Source of the DNA: Paraburkholderia sp. BL9I2N2
GTDB lineage: Bacteria > Pseudomonadota > Gammaproteobacteria > Burkholderiales > Burkholderiaceae
Length of the DNA: 64,000 nucleotides
Assembly (NCBI RefSeq): GCF_004339745.1
Contig: NZ_SMGP01000001.1
Coordinates: 2,356,001 to 2,420,000 of the forward strand
Direction: 5' to 3'
The position numbers were made by a program, and so were the translations under genes. The notes under the pieces are model-generated. The model saw nothing but the letters and a program-made list of their open reading frames with translations. It was not told the origin of the DNA and did not search any database. Each line of letters begins with the position of its first letter. The first letter of the stretch is position 1. Of the stretch, positions 1-8,085 are shown in pieces.

Positions 1-151
1 CGCGCAGATCGATACGCCTTATCTGACGGAAGGCAGTTCGGGTTTGACGTACGTGGTCGATCGCTTCAAGGGTTGGGCGCACAGCGGGCATGTGACACTG
101 GCGCGCGGCGAGCGCTCGCGCCTTGCCGACTACGCATCGGAAATTCTTTAA
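1..151 (+). CDS. C-terminal end of a PhoH-family ATPase (partial)
   Basis: Only the last 49 codons are in the window (reading frame from base 2, TAA at 149-151). They carry a QIDTPYL stretch, a VVDRFKGWAHSGHVTL segment and a GERSRLADYASEIL ending. From memory of the family, this pattern matches the C-terminus of PhoH/PhoH2-type proteins (PhoH ATPase, sometimes fused to a PIN domain), which are thought to act in RNA metabolism. The Walker motifs lie upstream of the window, so the call rests on the tail alone. An intrinsic terminator follows directly. Confidence 0.55.
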   Translation, partial: AQIDTPYLTEGSSGLTYVVDRFKGWAHSGHVTLARGERSRLADYASEIL

Positions 152-176
152 GTTTCAGTTAGTTAGCTTTAACCAG

Positions 177-212
177 AAGCCGCCTCCGGAGTATTCCGGG
201 CGCGGCTTTTTT
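177..212 (+). terminator. Rho-independent terminator after the PhoH-like gene
   Basis: Arms AAGCCGC and GCGGCTT, with an inner CCGGA/TCCGG helix, enclose a short loop and are followed by a run of Ts. It lies 26 bases after the stop codon and separates this gene from the NlpC/P60 gene. Confidence 0.8.
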
Positions 213-356
213 CTTGACTGCGCGTTCTCGCCGGGCAACACTTAGCGCACGAACTTCATGTAATTTGTCAAGAATTCTTGCCGGAGCGAGGTTCCAAGGG
301 CTACCATCCCGACATCGTTCGCCGTTAAACGGGCGTTTACCGCTCTCCTCGTCTTC

Positions 357-1556
357 ATGCGCCGACTCGCCTTTTCGCTGTTGACCGTTTTTCTGCTCGC
401 CGCCTGCGCCGGCGCGCCGCAGAAAACGTCGTCGCGCTCGGGCGGCTCGGTCGTGGTGGCGAACGGCGCTTATCATGCTCCGCCGCCCGGCTTCCCGAAT
501 TTCGTCGACCACAGCATCGGCCGCGAGGAAATCTCGATTCAGGCGATGAGCCTCGTCGGCATTCCATACCGCTGGGGCGGCAATACGCCGGACAGCGGCT
601 TCGATTGCAGCGGATTGGTTCGCTATGTCGTCTTGCGCGCGGCGTCGGTGAATCTGCCTCGCACGACGGCGGACATGAGCGGGCGCGGCGAATCGATCGA
701 ACCGGACGGGATCGCCCCGGGCGATCTGATTTTCTTCAACACGACGGGGCGCGCGCATTCGCACGTCGGCATTTATGTGGGCAAGCTGCGCTTCGTCAAC
801 GCGCCGTCGACCGGTGGCACGGTGCGGCTCGACTATCTGACCAATCCGTATTGGGCCAAGCGTTTCGACGGGATTCGCCGCGTGGCCGGACCGGCTGCGA
901 CACCGGCGCCGTTCGATACGCCGAGTTATCAGGCGGCGGCGCCCCAGCCTGAGCGCGTCGCGCCTGTGGCGCAGACGGCGCCGGCTTATGCGGGTACGGC
1001 GGCGGCCGTGGCGCCGACGTCGGCGAAGACAGCCACACAGCAGCCGGTTTATGCCGCAGGCGCGCTGCAACCCCAATCGCAGTCGCAGCAGACAGCCCGC
1101 GTCGCGGCGACGCCGCGCGCGCCGTTGGCCACTGAGGCGCAACCGACAACGACCGCGGCCACGCCCCAAGCCGATCCGTTCGAACCACCACCGCCCGGAA
1201 TGAGCGCAGCGCAGATCCAGGCACGCGCGGCGGGCGCCGTATCGCCAACGCCGGTTCAGGCGGCTCAAGGCAGCGCGTACGACGCCGGCGCGCCCGCTCA
1301 ACAACTGCCGACGGCTTCACGCACCGCTGCGCAAACGGCGGCCGCCCGCGCGCCCGATCCAATCGATGCTGCCGCCGACGCGTTCGAGCCGCCACCGCCC
1401 GCGTCCGTCGCCGCGCGCCAGGCTCGACAGGCGCAGCAAGCCGATGAGAATGGCAGCGTGCAGATCATGCGCGCGTCGACGGCCTCGCGCGGCATGCCGG
1501 CCCCCACGCAAACCAACGACGATCCGATCGCCCGCTTCGCCAACGGCAACTACTGA
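357..1556 (+). CDS. NlpC/P60 family lipoprotein, putative peptidoglycan endopeptidase
   Basis: 399 residues. A lipoprotein signal with lipobox LAAC (Cys17) predicts membrane anchoring. The NlpC/P60 domain spans about residues 55-175. The catalytic Cys is Cys84 in FDCSGLV, and the likely catalytic His is His136 in HSHVGIYVG. Proteins of this family cut gamma-D-Glu-diaminopimelate bonds in peptidoglycan stems. After about residue 180 there is an unusually long low-complexity tail (over 200 residues) rich in Ala, Pro and Gln, in which a FEPPPP motif occurs twice (ADPFEPPPPG and ADAFEPPPPA). The tail is probably a periplasmic linker. The domain call is firm; the role of the tail is unknown. Confidence 0.88.
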   Translation: MRRLAFSLLTVFLLAACAGAPQKTSSRSGGSVVVANGAYHAPPPGFPNFVDHSIGREEISIQAMSLVGIPYRWGGNTPDSGFDCSGLVRYVVLRAASVNLPRTTADMSGRGESIEPDGIAPGDLIFFNTTGRAHSHVGIYVGKLRFVNAPSTGGTVRLDYLTNPYWAKRFDGIRRVAGPAATPAPFDTPSYQAAAPQPERVAPVAQTAPAYAGTAAAVAPTSAKTATQQPVYAAGALQPQSQSQQTARVAATPRAPLATEAQPTTTAATPQADPFEPPPPGMSAAQIQARAAGAVSPTPVQAAQGSAYDAGAPAQQLPTASRTAAQTAAARAPDPIDAAADAFEPPPPASVAARQARQAQQADENGSVQIMRASTASRGMPAPTQTNDDPIARFANGNY

Positions 1557-1684
1557 CGCCATCACGCGGGGCTCAGCCGCGCCAACTTGCGCGCCATCAT
1601 GCGCGTCGCCATCGCCCCGCACGCCACAACGACCCCGCCGATCTGCTATCGTCATCGATATTCTTTCGACAGCGGGTGATGACG

Positions 1685-2491
1685 ATGGATCTCGGGCTTA
1701 AAGACAAGGTGGTGTTGATCACGGGCGGCAGCAAGGGAATCGGGTTCGCCTGCGCCCGCGCGTTTGCGCTCGAAGGCGCGAAAGTCGCGATCGTCTCGCG
1801 CGATCCCGCGAACCTCGCGCGCGCTTACGAGCAGTTGAAGCAGGAAGGCCTGCACGTGCACCGGACCCGCGCCGATCTGCACGAACCGCACAGCGCCGCC
1901 GATATCGTCGAGGAAGTCAGCACCGCGGTCGGCCCGATCGACATACTGATCAACAGCGCCGGCGCCGCGCGCCGCTACGACCCGGAAACGCTCGATGCCG
2001 ACGCGTTCCGCGCCACCATGGAAGCGAAATACTTCCCCTACATCTATCCCCAGCAGGAAGTGCTGCGCCGCATGGCCGAGCGCGCCAAATCCGGCAACGG
2101 CGGCGAGCCCGGCACGATCGTCAACATCATCGGCATGGGCGGCAAGATCGCGAGCGACATCCATATTGCAGGCGGCGCCGCGAACGCCGCGCTGATGCTC
2201 GCCACCGTCGGCCTCGCCCACTATTACGCGCGCTACGGCATCCGCATCAACGCGATCAACCCCGGCGCGACGCTGACCGAGCGTGTCGAGGAAGCGGTCA
2301 AGCTCGAAGCGACGCAGCAAGGCATCGAGAGCGCGGAAGCGCTCGCGCGCGGGCAGGCCAAAGTGCCGCTCGGACGCTATGCCAAACCGGAGGAAATCGC
2401 TGACGTCGCGCTGTTTCTGGCGAGCCGCCGCGCGAGCTATGTGACGGGCGCAATCGTCCCGATGGATGGAGGCAGCGCGCCGCTGATCTAG
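1685..2491 (+). CDS. SDR-family oxidoreductase lacking the YxxxK pair
   Basis: 268 residues from ATG 1685; GTG 1676 and ATG 1679 are in-frame alternatives. The Rossmann cofactor motif TGGSKGIG is at residues 13-20, the structural INSAG motif near residue 90, and a C-terminal YVTGAIVPMDGGSAPLI is typical of FabG-like SDRs. The active-site helix reads IAGGAANAAL: Gly163 and Asn167 stand where Tyr and Lys normally lie. The fold is clear, but the classical dehydrogenase chemistry may be altered or absent. It is followed by a strong hairpin and the convergent pit gene. The substrate is unknown. Confidence 0.8.
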   Translation: MDLGLKDKVVLITGGSKGIGFACARAFALEGAKVAIVSRDPANLARAYEQLKQEGLHVHRTRADLHEPHSAADIVEEVSTAVGPIDILINSAGAARRYDPETLDADAFRATMEAKYFPYIYPQQEVLRRMAERAKSGNGGEPGTIVNIIGMGGKIASDIHIAGGAANAALMLATVGLAHYYARYGIRINAINPGATLTERVEEAVKLEATQQGIESAEALARGQAKVPLGRYAKPEEIADVALFLASRRASYVTGAIVPMDGGSAPLI

Positions 2492-2522
2492 ACGGCGCGC
2501 TTCGAACCCCGAGTGTGATAAC

Positions 2523-2542
2523 GCGGCGGCCAGCGCCGCCGC
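2523..2542. terminator. Hairpin between convergent SDR and pit genes
   Basis: An 8-bp GC-only stem (GCGGCGGC/GCCGCCGC) with a 4-base loop sits between two convergent stop codons. No T-run follows on either strand, so its role as a bidirectional terminator is an inference. Confidence 0.35.
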
Positions 2543-2546
2543 GCGC

Positions 2547-3557
2547 TTACAGGAAGCGGTGACCGAGCCACCATGCAGCGCCGGAGAGCGCCGCGGAAGC
2601 CGGGATCGTCAGAATCCACGCCCACACGATGTTGCCGGCCACGCCCCAACGCACCGCGCTCAGCTTCTGCGTCGCGCCGACACCGACGATCGCGCCGGTA
2701 ATGGTATGCGTGGTGGACACCGGAATGCCGAGCCATGACGCGGTAAACAGCGTGATCGCGCCACCCGTCTCCGCACAAAAGCCGCCGACCGGCTTGAGCT
2801 TGGTGATCTTCTGGCCCATCGTGCGGACAATGCGCCAGCCGCCGAACAGCGTGCCGACGCCCATGGAGAGATAACAGCCGCCGATCACCCACAGCGGCGG
2901 CGCATCCGCAAACGACGACGCATAGCCGGTCGCGATCAGCAGCATCCAGATAATGCCGATGGTTTTCTGTGCGTCGTTGCCGCCGTGGCCGAGGCTGTAC
3001 AAGCCCGCCGACACCAGTTGCAAGCGCCGGAAACGCCGGTCGACCTTGCTCGGCGGCGTACGGAAGTAGATCCACGACACCGCCAGCATGAAGAACGAGC
3101 CGAGCACGAAGCCGAGCAGCGGCGAAATGAAGATGAAGGCGACCGTCTTCATCAGGCCGTCGAAATTCAGCGAGCCCCAGCCCGATTTGGCGAGCGCCGC
3201 GCCCACCAGGCCGCCGATCAGCGCATGCGAGGAACTGGACGGAATGCCGTAGTGCCAGGTGATGATGTTCCAGCCGATCGCGCCGACCAGCGCGCCGAAA
3301 ATCACGTAATGGTCGACGATATTCGGGTCGATCGTGCCCTTGCCGACGGTCGCCGCCACTTTCAGGTGGAACACGAAATACGCGATGACGTTGAAAGCCG
3401 CCGCGAAGGCCACCGCCTGCTGCGGCTTCAGCACGCCGGTCGAGACGACCGTGGCGATTGAATTGGCCGCGTCGTGGAAGCCGTTCATGAAGTCGAAAAT
3501 CAGCGCGACGGCGACCAGGCCGGTGACGACCCAGATTGCGAGTTGTATCGATTGCAT
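2547..3557 (-). CDS. pit: Inorganic phosphate transporter, PiT family
   Basis: 336 residues, strongly hydrophobic, with the duplicated PiT signature: FMNGFHDAANSIATVVSTG near the N-terminus and GHGGNDAQKTIGIIW in the C-terminal half. It is predicted to be an inner-membrane phosphate (or metal-phosphate) symporter with about ten membrane segments. It starts with an ATG that overlaps the upstream DUF47 stop by one base (TAATG), so the two are probably translationally coupled. DUF47-pit pairs are widespread, and the PhoU-like partner is thought to modulate the transporter. Confidence 0.93.
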   Translation of the reverse strand: MQSIQLAIWVVTGLVAVALIFDFMNGFHDAANSIATVVSTGVLKPQQAVAFAAAFNVIAYFVFHLKVAATVGKGTIDPNIVDHYVIFGALVGAIGWNIITWHYGIPSSSSHALIGGLVGAALAKSGWGSLNFDGLMKTVAFIFISPLLGFVLGSFFMLAVSWIYFRTPPSKVDRRFRRLQLVSAGLYSLGHGGNDAQKTIGIIWMLLIATGYASSFADAPPLWVIGGCYLSMGVGTLFGGWRIVRTMGQKITKLKPVGGFCAETGGAITLFTASWLGIPVSTTHTITGAIVGVGATQKLSAVRWGVAGNIVWAWILTIPASAALSGAAWWLGHRFL

Positions 3558-4183
3558 TATGCGTTTTCCAGCACGATGCCTTCGATGATGTTCGCTACAT
3601 CCTCACACTTGTCCGTGATCGTTTCGAGCAATTCATAGATCGCTTTCAGCTTGATCAGGGTCTTGACGTTGTCTTCTTCGCGGAACAGTTTCGACATGGC
3701 CGAGCGCAGCACGCGGTCGGCTTCCGATTCCAGACGGTCGATGTCCTCGCAAGCCTTCAGGATCTGGCTCGCCTGCTTCATGTCGGACAACAGGCTCACG
3801 GCGAACTGCACACGCTCGGAGGTTGCCGTGCAGATGTGCGCCAACTGGCTCGCCTCGGAGGTTACGGCTTGCACGTCGTACAGCGAAATGGCGGTGGCTA
3901 CGTCCTCCATCAAATCGAGGATGTCGTCCATCGTGGTGATCAGCTTGTGGATCTCGTCACGGTCGAGCGGCGTGATGAACGTCTTGTGCAGCAGGTCGAT
4001 GGTTTCGTGCGTGAGCTTGTCAGCGGCCTTCTCGGCTTTCTGCACGTTTTGCTTATGGGTCTCGGCGTCCTGCAGGTTGTCGATCAGCAGCTCGAGTTCG
4101 CGGCTTGCAGAGACGATGCACGTTGCGTGCGCATTGAAAATTTCAAAGAACTTGCCCTCGGTGGGCATGAATCGACCGAACAT
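3557..4183 (-). CDS. DUF47 / PhoU-like phosphate transport regulator
   Basis: 208 residues with the helical, charged pattern of the DUF47 family. Helices around VSASRELELLIDNLQ and ITTMDDILDLMEDVATAI resemble PhoU-type three-helix bundles. It is upstream of and coupled to pit. The first 32 coding bases, starting exactly at the ATG, form the left copy of the 32-bp repeat that bounds the island, so everything upstream of the start codon is island DNA. No good Shine-Dalgarno sequence is visible there (ATG is preceded by GCCATTTCAT). Expression of this operon may therefore differ from relatives that lack the island. Confidence 0.88.
   Translation of the reverse strand: MFGRFMPTEGKFFEIFNAHATCIVSASRELELLIDNLQDAETHKQNVQKAEKAADKLTHETIDLLHKTFITPLDRDEIHKLITTMDDILDLMEDVATAISLYDVQAVTSEASQLAHICTATSERVQFAVSLLSDMKQASQILKACEDIDRLESEADRVLRSAMSKLFREEDNVKTLIKLKAIYELLETITDKCEDVANIIEGIVLENA
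4152..4183. repeat. attL: left 32-bp direct repeat of the island
   Basis: Identical over 32 bases to 49875-49906; the flanks diverge at once on both sides. The repeat is the first 32 coding bases of the DUF47 gene. The island therefore uses the 5' end of a protein-coding gene as attachment site and regenerates its coding sequence. Confidence 0.88.
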
Positions 4184-4686
4184 ATGAAATGGCTTATCTA
4201 TATTAATTTCAATACAATCAGATACTTACAGAAACACCCGCATCGACCCGACACCCCGTACGGAGTTTGTACGAATTTCAGCAAGCGCGACATCTGATTG
4301 TGACAAATTTGTGATTGGCCCGATTCTATAGGAAACCACGACCGTAAGTCCCGGTACTTACGAAGCGCGCGACGAACGCCCCCGGAAGGACCACCCTCAC
4401 CCGCCTACAGCGTCTAAGCGAACAACGCAACACGATGCGGGCATAGGGTGAGTGTCTAGTTATTGACGCGTTAGGAAAGGGGGTGCCGACCAAATTTCCG
4501 AAATCGCTCATCGGCGCGCAAACCAAACGCATGTGCCGGTGCTTAGCCCACGCGTTGTCTGCTCGCAACAAAAAAGCTGCGAAGATTGCCAAACCTCTTC
4601 CAGACGTTAATATCTCACTCCTGCCTAGCGCGGTCGTCCGTGGATACGACCGATGTTGAGAGCCTCGCAGTCAAGGAACGGGACGG
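4184..4686. other. Left-end non-coding region of the island
   Basis: About 500 bases with no gene I can support. It is AT-rich near 4190-4320 compared with its surroundings and holds a 10-bp palindrome ACAAATTTGT at 4303-4312. It must supply the leader, and probably the promoter, of the DUF47-pit operon in the integrated state, but I see no convincing -35/-10 pair. Confidence 0.4.
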
Positions 4687-4823
4687 GCAAAGCAGTTCCT
4701 GTATCACTCACCAATGCCTAAGGCATTCCGGTGTTTCAGCAAGAGCGCCAGACGCGCTCGCATGTCACGCACGTTTCTTCGTGTTTGGTGACGTGTGCCT
4801 GATTGATACAGGAATGGCTTTGC
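4687..4823. other. Structured region with 20-bp inverted repeat (possible origin or regulatory RNA)
   Basis: An inverted repeat of 20 bases (4687-4706 against 4804-4823, 18 of 20 matching) encloses 97 bases that contain further dyads: ATGCC/GGCAT around 4715-4725 and GAGCGC/GCGCTC at 4743-4748/4754-4759. It lies just upstream of the AlpA / DUF927-like / Rep-like genes. A replication origin, an excision or regulatory site, or a structured leader RNA are all possible. Confidence 0.4.
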
Positions 4824-4847
4824 GTCTGGAACAGTGACCCTTTCCTG

Positions 4848-5261
4848 ATGAACGCGATGGATTCAACAAAACATACCCGCAACTGGCCGCGATTTAGCGC
4901 GGCTTCAGCCATCCTCAGCCCGCCCGCAAGTGGTTCGGTGTCGGAACGTAGCGCGTCCGGCAAAGAAGCTGCTAAATCCTCCGATGTACCGCCCAGCCTG
5001 CGCAGCCGTACTGCTCATGACGTGTCGCACGCGCATATCAAGTCCGAAGAGCGAGCGACTATCGACGCCAAGTTGGCTTGTGACCGCATTCTTCGCCTGC
5101 CCGAACTGATGGCCATCCTGCAAATCAGTCGTACGGTCGTCTATGATTTGCAGAAGAAAGGCGTGCTGCCGCATTCGGTCCGGATTGGCTCGCGCTCCGT
5201 GGGCTGGAAGCTGTCGGAAATCGAACGCTTTGTCGCTTCGCTCGGAACGGAGGCGCAATGA
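4848..5261 (+). CDS. AlpA-family (excisionase-like) transcriptional regulator
   Basis: 137 residues from ATG 4848; ATG 4857 or TTG 4803 are possible. The last ~55 residues form an AlpA/MerR-like winged helix: LPELMAILQISRTVVYDLQK, then GVLPHSVRIGSRSVGWKLSEIERFVASL. The ~75-residue N-terminal extension is not typical of AlpA and is probably disordered. Members of this family control integrase or excision in P4-like satellites and islands. Its stop overlaps the next start (ATGA), so it is co-translated with the DUF927-like gene. Being at the opposite end from the integrase fits a role in element control. Confidence 0.8.
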   Translation: MNAMDSTKHTRNWPRFSAASAILSPPASGSVSERSASGKEAAKSSDVPPSLRSRTAHDVSHAHIKSEERATIDAKLACDRILRLPELMAILQISRTVVYDLQKKGVLPHSVRIGSRSVGWKLSEIERFVASLGTEAQ

Positions 5262-6865
5262 GCGAGCAGATTAAAACCGAGACGATCGAAGCAGAAGTAC
5301 CGGCGACTTTAGAATCGCGGCCGGGACCATGCGACGACCGGGCCAACCCGCGCGAAAACACGGGTGAGTCAGAAGCTCCGCAACGCCCCTGCATCGAAGT
5401 GATCGCGATGGCGTACAACCAGCACGGCCAGCAGCCGCGCTGCGTCGTTGACTTCCCGCACGGTTCGGGCTACCGCGCACGCCGCCTGGTGGAGACGCGC
5501 GCGTTCACATCGGTCAAGCGCACACGCGATGCCTTGGCCAAGGCGGGCGTCCCGCTCGCCATCGTGCCTGATGATTCGACGCTGTCGGCGATCGTCAATG
5601 CAACACCTCCGGCAACCGGCATGTATAACGTGCAACGTGGCTGGTCGCGCGGTTGCGACTTGGGCCTGATCTATCGCCGCGGCAATACGGCGTATACGTC
5701 GTCGGGACCGGTCACTGTTTTCGCTGATGGTCCCGCCCCCGAACCCCAGCAGGACGGCGACATCAAGAATCTACTAGAAGCGTTGGCCGAAGACCGCGCG
5801 CCAGGCACTTTCATTCTGATGGCGGCCCACTTCGCGAGTCCGCTGGTACATCTGCTCAACTGCCGCCCCATAGTGGTAGTTTTATCCGGCCTGCCGGTTC
5901 CGGAAGTCCAACGTCTCGCCATGCTCGCGAATTCTGCGTTCGGCAGCAAGCCCAGCGCCCTGCATGCGCGCCGCATGGAGACGGACGACACGCTCATTCA
6001 GCTCGTGAGGGCGAAGTCACGCAAAGAAGCGTTCGCTCACGCGCGGGCAGCGCTCGAAACTCGCACAACCGGCGGCAGCCGTGGCAGCAACATCGGCGGC
6101 ACGCACGCGTCGGTTACGCTGATCCTCGCGACGGAGGTGAACTCGCTTGGCAACCTCGCTTCGCCGACGCCGCCGCCCGGCTGCATCGAGATTCATCTCG
6201 ACGGGTCGAGTCTGGATGCCGCACATAACCCCGCTCAAGCGTCGCCAGATAAAACAGCGTGCTGCCACGCCGGTGCGGCCGAAGCGTACATCGAGGCGCT
6301 GCTCCGCAAACTGGACACTGTCATTGACAAGGCAGATACGAATCTGACGAATTTCGCAGAACGCTATCTGGCCATGGCGAAGACTTTGCAGAACGATGGC
6401 GCCTATCTCGCTGCCGTTCACTCGTTTGCGTTGTTGCGCTATGCGCTCACGTGCGGATACAACTTCGACATCATTCCGAGGAGCAAGGAAACTGCCCACG
6501 AGGTCATGGACGCGTGCGTGATGCAGTTGGCGGATCACTGTAGCAAGCGCGAGACGGCGTTCGAACGTCATGTGTTCGATGCTGTAAAGAAGTTGGCTAA
6601 CCCGGGCTCGTCGAATCACCGAGCGAAGTTCAATGACCGTGAGGTCCGCTTCAAGACCATCAACGGAAATGAACTAATGCTGATCGACGCCGGCACCTTC
6701 GATGTGTCGGTCGTCGGCAATCTCGATAAAGCGCGTGTGCTCGACGCCCTTCGCAAGCGCAAACTGCTCGTGACGAATGGCGACGGAGCGCAATATCAGG
6801 CGCGCATCAACGGCGACCGGACGCGTTTCTACGCCGTCGATGCCGCTACTCTGCGCGCCCTGTAG
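5258..6865 (+). CDS. DUF927-like protein with degenerate P-loop
   Basis: 535 residues. A segment around residues 185-230 (FASPLVHLLN, then VVVLSGLPVPEVQRLAMLAN, then AFGSKPS) parallels the P-loop region of DUF927 proteins of phages and integrative elements. The GKT of a working Walker A motif is absent (GLPVPEVQ). DUF927 proteins are helicase- or primase-associated ATPases of mobile elements, so this may be a non-hydrolysing relative. It sits between an AlpA regulator and a Rep-like protein, which suggests element replication or maintenance. The N-terminal ~50 residues are low in structure. The family assignment is by pattern and should be treated as tentative. Confidence 0.45.
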   Translation: MSEQIKTETIEAEVPATLESRPGPCDDRANPRENTGESEAPQRPCIEVIAMAYNQHGQQPRCVVDFPHGSGYRARRLVETRAFTSVKRTRDALAKAGVPLAIVPDDSTLSAIVNATPPATGMYNVQRGWSRGCDLGLIYRRGNTAYTSSGPVTVFADGPAPEPQQDGDIKNLLEALAEDRAPGTFILMAAHFASPLVHLLNCRPIVVVLSGLPVPEVQRLAMLANSAFGSKPSALHARRMETDDTLIQLVRAKSRKEAFAHARAALETRTTGGSRGSNIGGTHASVTLILATEVNSLGNLASPTPPPGCIEIHLDGSSLDAAHNPAQASPDKTACCHAGAAEAYIEALLRKLDTVIDKADTNLTNFAERYLAMAKTLQNDGAYLAAVHSFALLRYALTCGYNFDIIPRSKETAHEVMDACVMQLADHCSKRETAFERHVFDAVKKLANPGSSNHRAKFNDREVRFKTINGNELMLIDAGTFDVSVVGNLDKARVLDALRKRKLLVTNGDGAQYQARINGDRTRFYAVDAATLRAL

Positions 6866-6972
6866 TCATCTGCGCGGGCGGTCGTGGGCCGCCCGCTTTC
6901 CATTTGATCCTAATCTCTAACGCTACGGTACAGCGTTCGTCGCGCGCCACCGCTGCGGCGCCCCACTACGCC

Positions 6973-7848
6973 ATGAAACAAAACCGCTTGAAACCGAAAA
7001 TCACAGGTCCGGTCAAAGTGCGTCGCGCGCACAATTCTATTGTGGGCACGGAAACGGGCTTCGACCGCCTTACCCTCTGGACCGACCACCCCGCGCCGGA
7101 CATCCCGTCGGGCGCTCTGCAGCAGCACTGCCGGAAGCTGGTGGTAAAAAGCGGCCGTTCGCTGCAATTCAACCCGGCCTGGCAAACCGAAATTAATATA
7201 TTTCAGCCCGGCCGTCAGGCGTTGGTTGAGCTCCAGGCCGCGCTCGGGCCACGCTGCCGCACCCTCATCCGTTACGCCGAACCGGCAATTGACTGGACGA
7301 CGAGCGATTACGACGCCGCCCAAGTCATTTACTACTTCATACTGGGACACTTGCATGTGCCCTACATGCGCCAACCAGTCAAGTTCAAGGAGGGCACCGC
7401 ATATTACGCGCGCCGTGCGTCGCGTGACGGGACGAAGACCGGAACCAACGTCGTCATGTACGCGGACCGCCCCTGCAAACTGTGGGCCGCCCGTCGCCTT
7501 GCGCTGCCGTGCTGTCATCTGGAATACCGGTTTCAGGGTATCGAAACGCTGACGCAGCATGGCCTGCTTACGCTGACCGACGCCATCGACTTCCCCCATC
7601 AAGCATTCTGGGGTGAGAACCTTCGACTGTTCAGTTTGCCGAAGAAAGTCGAACTCGGATATCACCTTGCGCCAGATAACGCGAACGTCTCAGACACGGC
7701 ACTGAGGAAACGCGCGAGCCGACTGCTTGATCGCTACCGCCACGGCGAAACTATCGTCCTACAGGATTGCTGCCGCGAGCATTCCACTGTCGCTGACCTC
7801 GTGACGAGTATCGACAACGCGCCGTTCATCGGCGGCGTGACGCCGTGA
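6973..7848 (+). CDS. Putative replication-initiation-like protein
   Basis: 291 residues from ATG 6973; a TTG at 6904 would add 23 residues. No clear ribosome-binding site decides the start. The protein is basic at the N-terminus. A segment NVVMYADRPCKLWA followed by CCHLEYRFQGIETL recalls the middle part of phage/plasmid replication initiators (Rep_trans or filamentous-phage gpII type), in which Tyr and Glu residues act in nicking. I do not see an unambiguous HUH motif. It follows the DUF927-like gene after 107 bases on the same strand. The function is inferred from weak similarity and position. Confidence 0.4.
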   Translation: MKQNRLKPKITGPVKVRRAHNSIVGTETGFDRLTLWTDHPAPDIPSGALQQHCRKLVVKSGRSLQFNPAWQTEINIFQPGRQALVELQAALGPRCRTLIRYAEPAIDWTTSDYDAAQVIYYFILGHLHVPYMRQPVKFKEGTAYYARRASRDGTKTGTNVVMYADRPCKLWAARRLALPCCHLEYRFQGIETLTQHGLLTLTDAIDFPHQAFWGENLRLFSLPKKVELGYHLAPDNANVSDTALRKRASRLLDRYRHGETIVLQDCCREHSTVADLVTSIDNAPFIGGVTP

Positions 7849-8085
7849 CAGTGTGACGGGATGGGACTGCACGAGGCAATGATATATCTGCCAAATGTTT
7901 CCCTAACCTTCCCTTCCTGCACGCTCACTTCAAATCAATTTACATCGACACGTATAGCGGTTTCCGCATTTTCATGCTGCTTTCGGACGTGATTTTCGAC
8001 CAGAATTTTCGTAACCTCCACGGCCAATCTGCAGCGCCCGAATGCTTGTCACGCTGTCACGTGTCCCACCGAATACCAACAGGTA
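7849..8085. other. Intergenic region upstream of the helicase
   Basis: 237 bases with no gene and no clear terminator. It contains an AT-rich patch around 7890-7970 that could hold the helicase promoter, but no consensus boxes were identified. Confidence 0.3.

Noticed and set aside
159..1304. Arg-rich 381-codon frame antisense to the NlpC/P60 gene
   Set aside because: It overlaps a gene with clear domain evidence and shows only composition-driven sequence.
4152..4183. tRNA or tmRNA gene as the integration target
   Set aside because: The repeat is the 5' coding end of the DUF47 gene; no tRNA-like cloverleaf is present at either end.
4303..4312. ACAAATTTGT palindrome as an operator for the DUF47-pit operon
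   Set aside because: A single 10-bp palindrome in an AT-rich patch is too weak on its own; recorded only as part of the left-end region.
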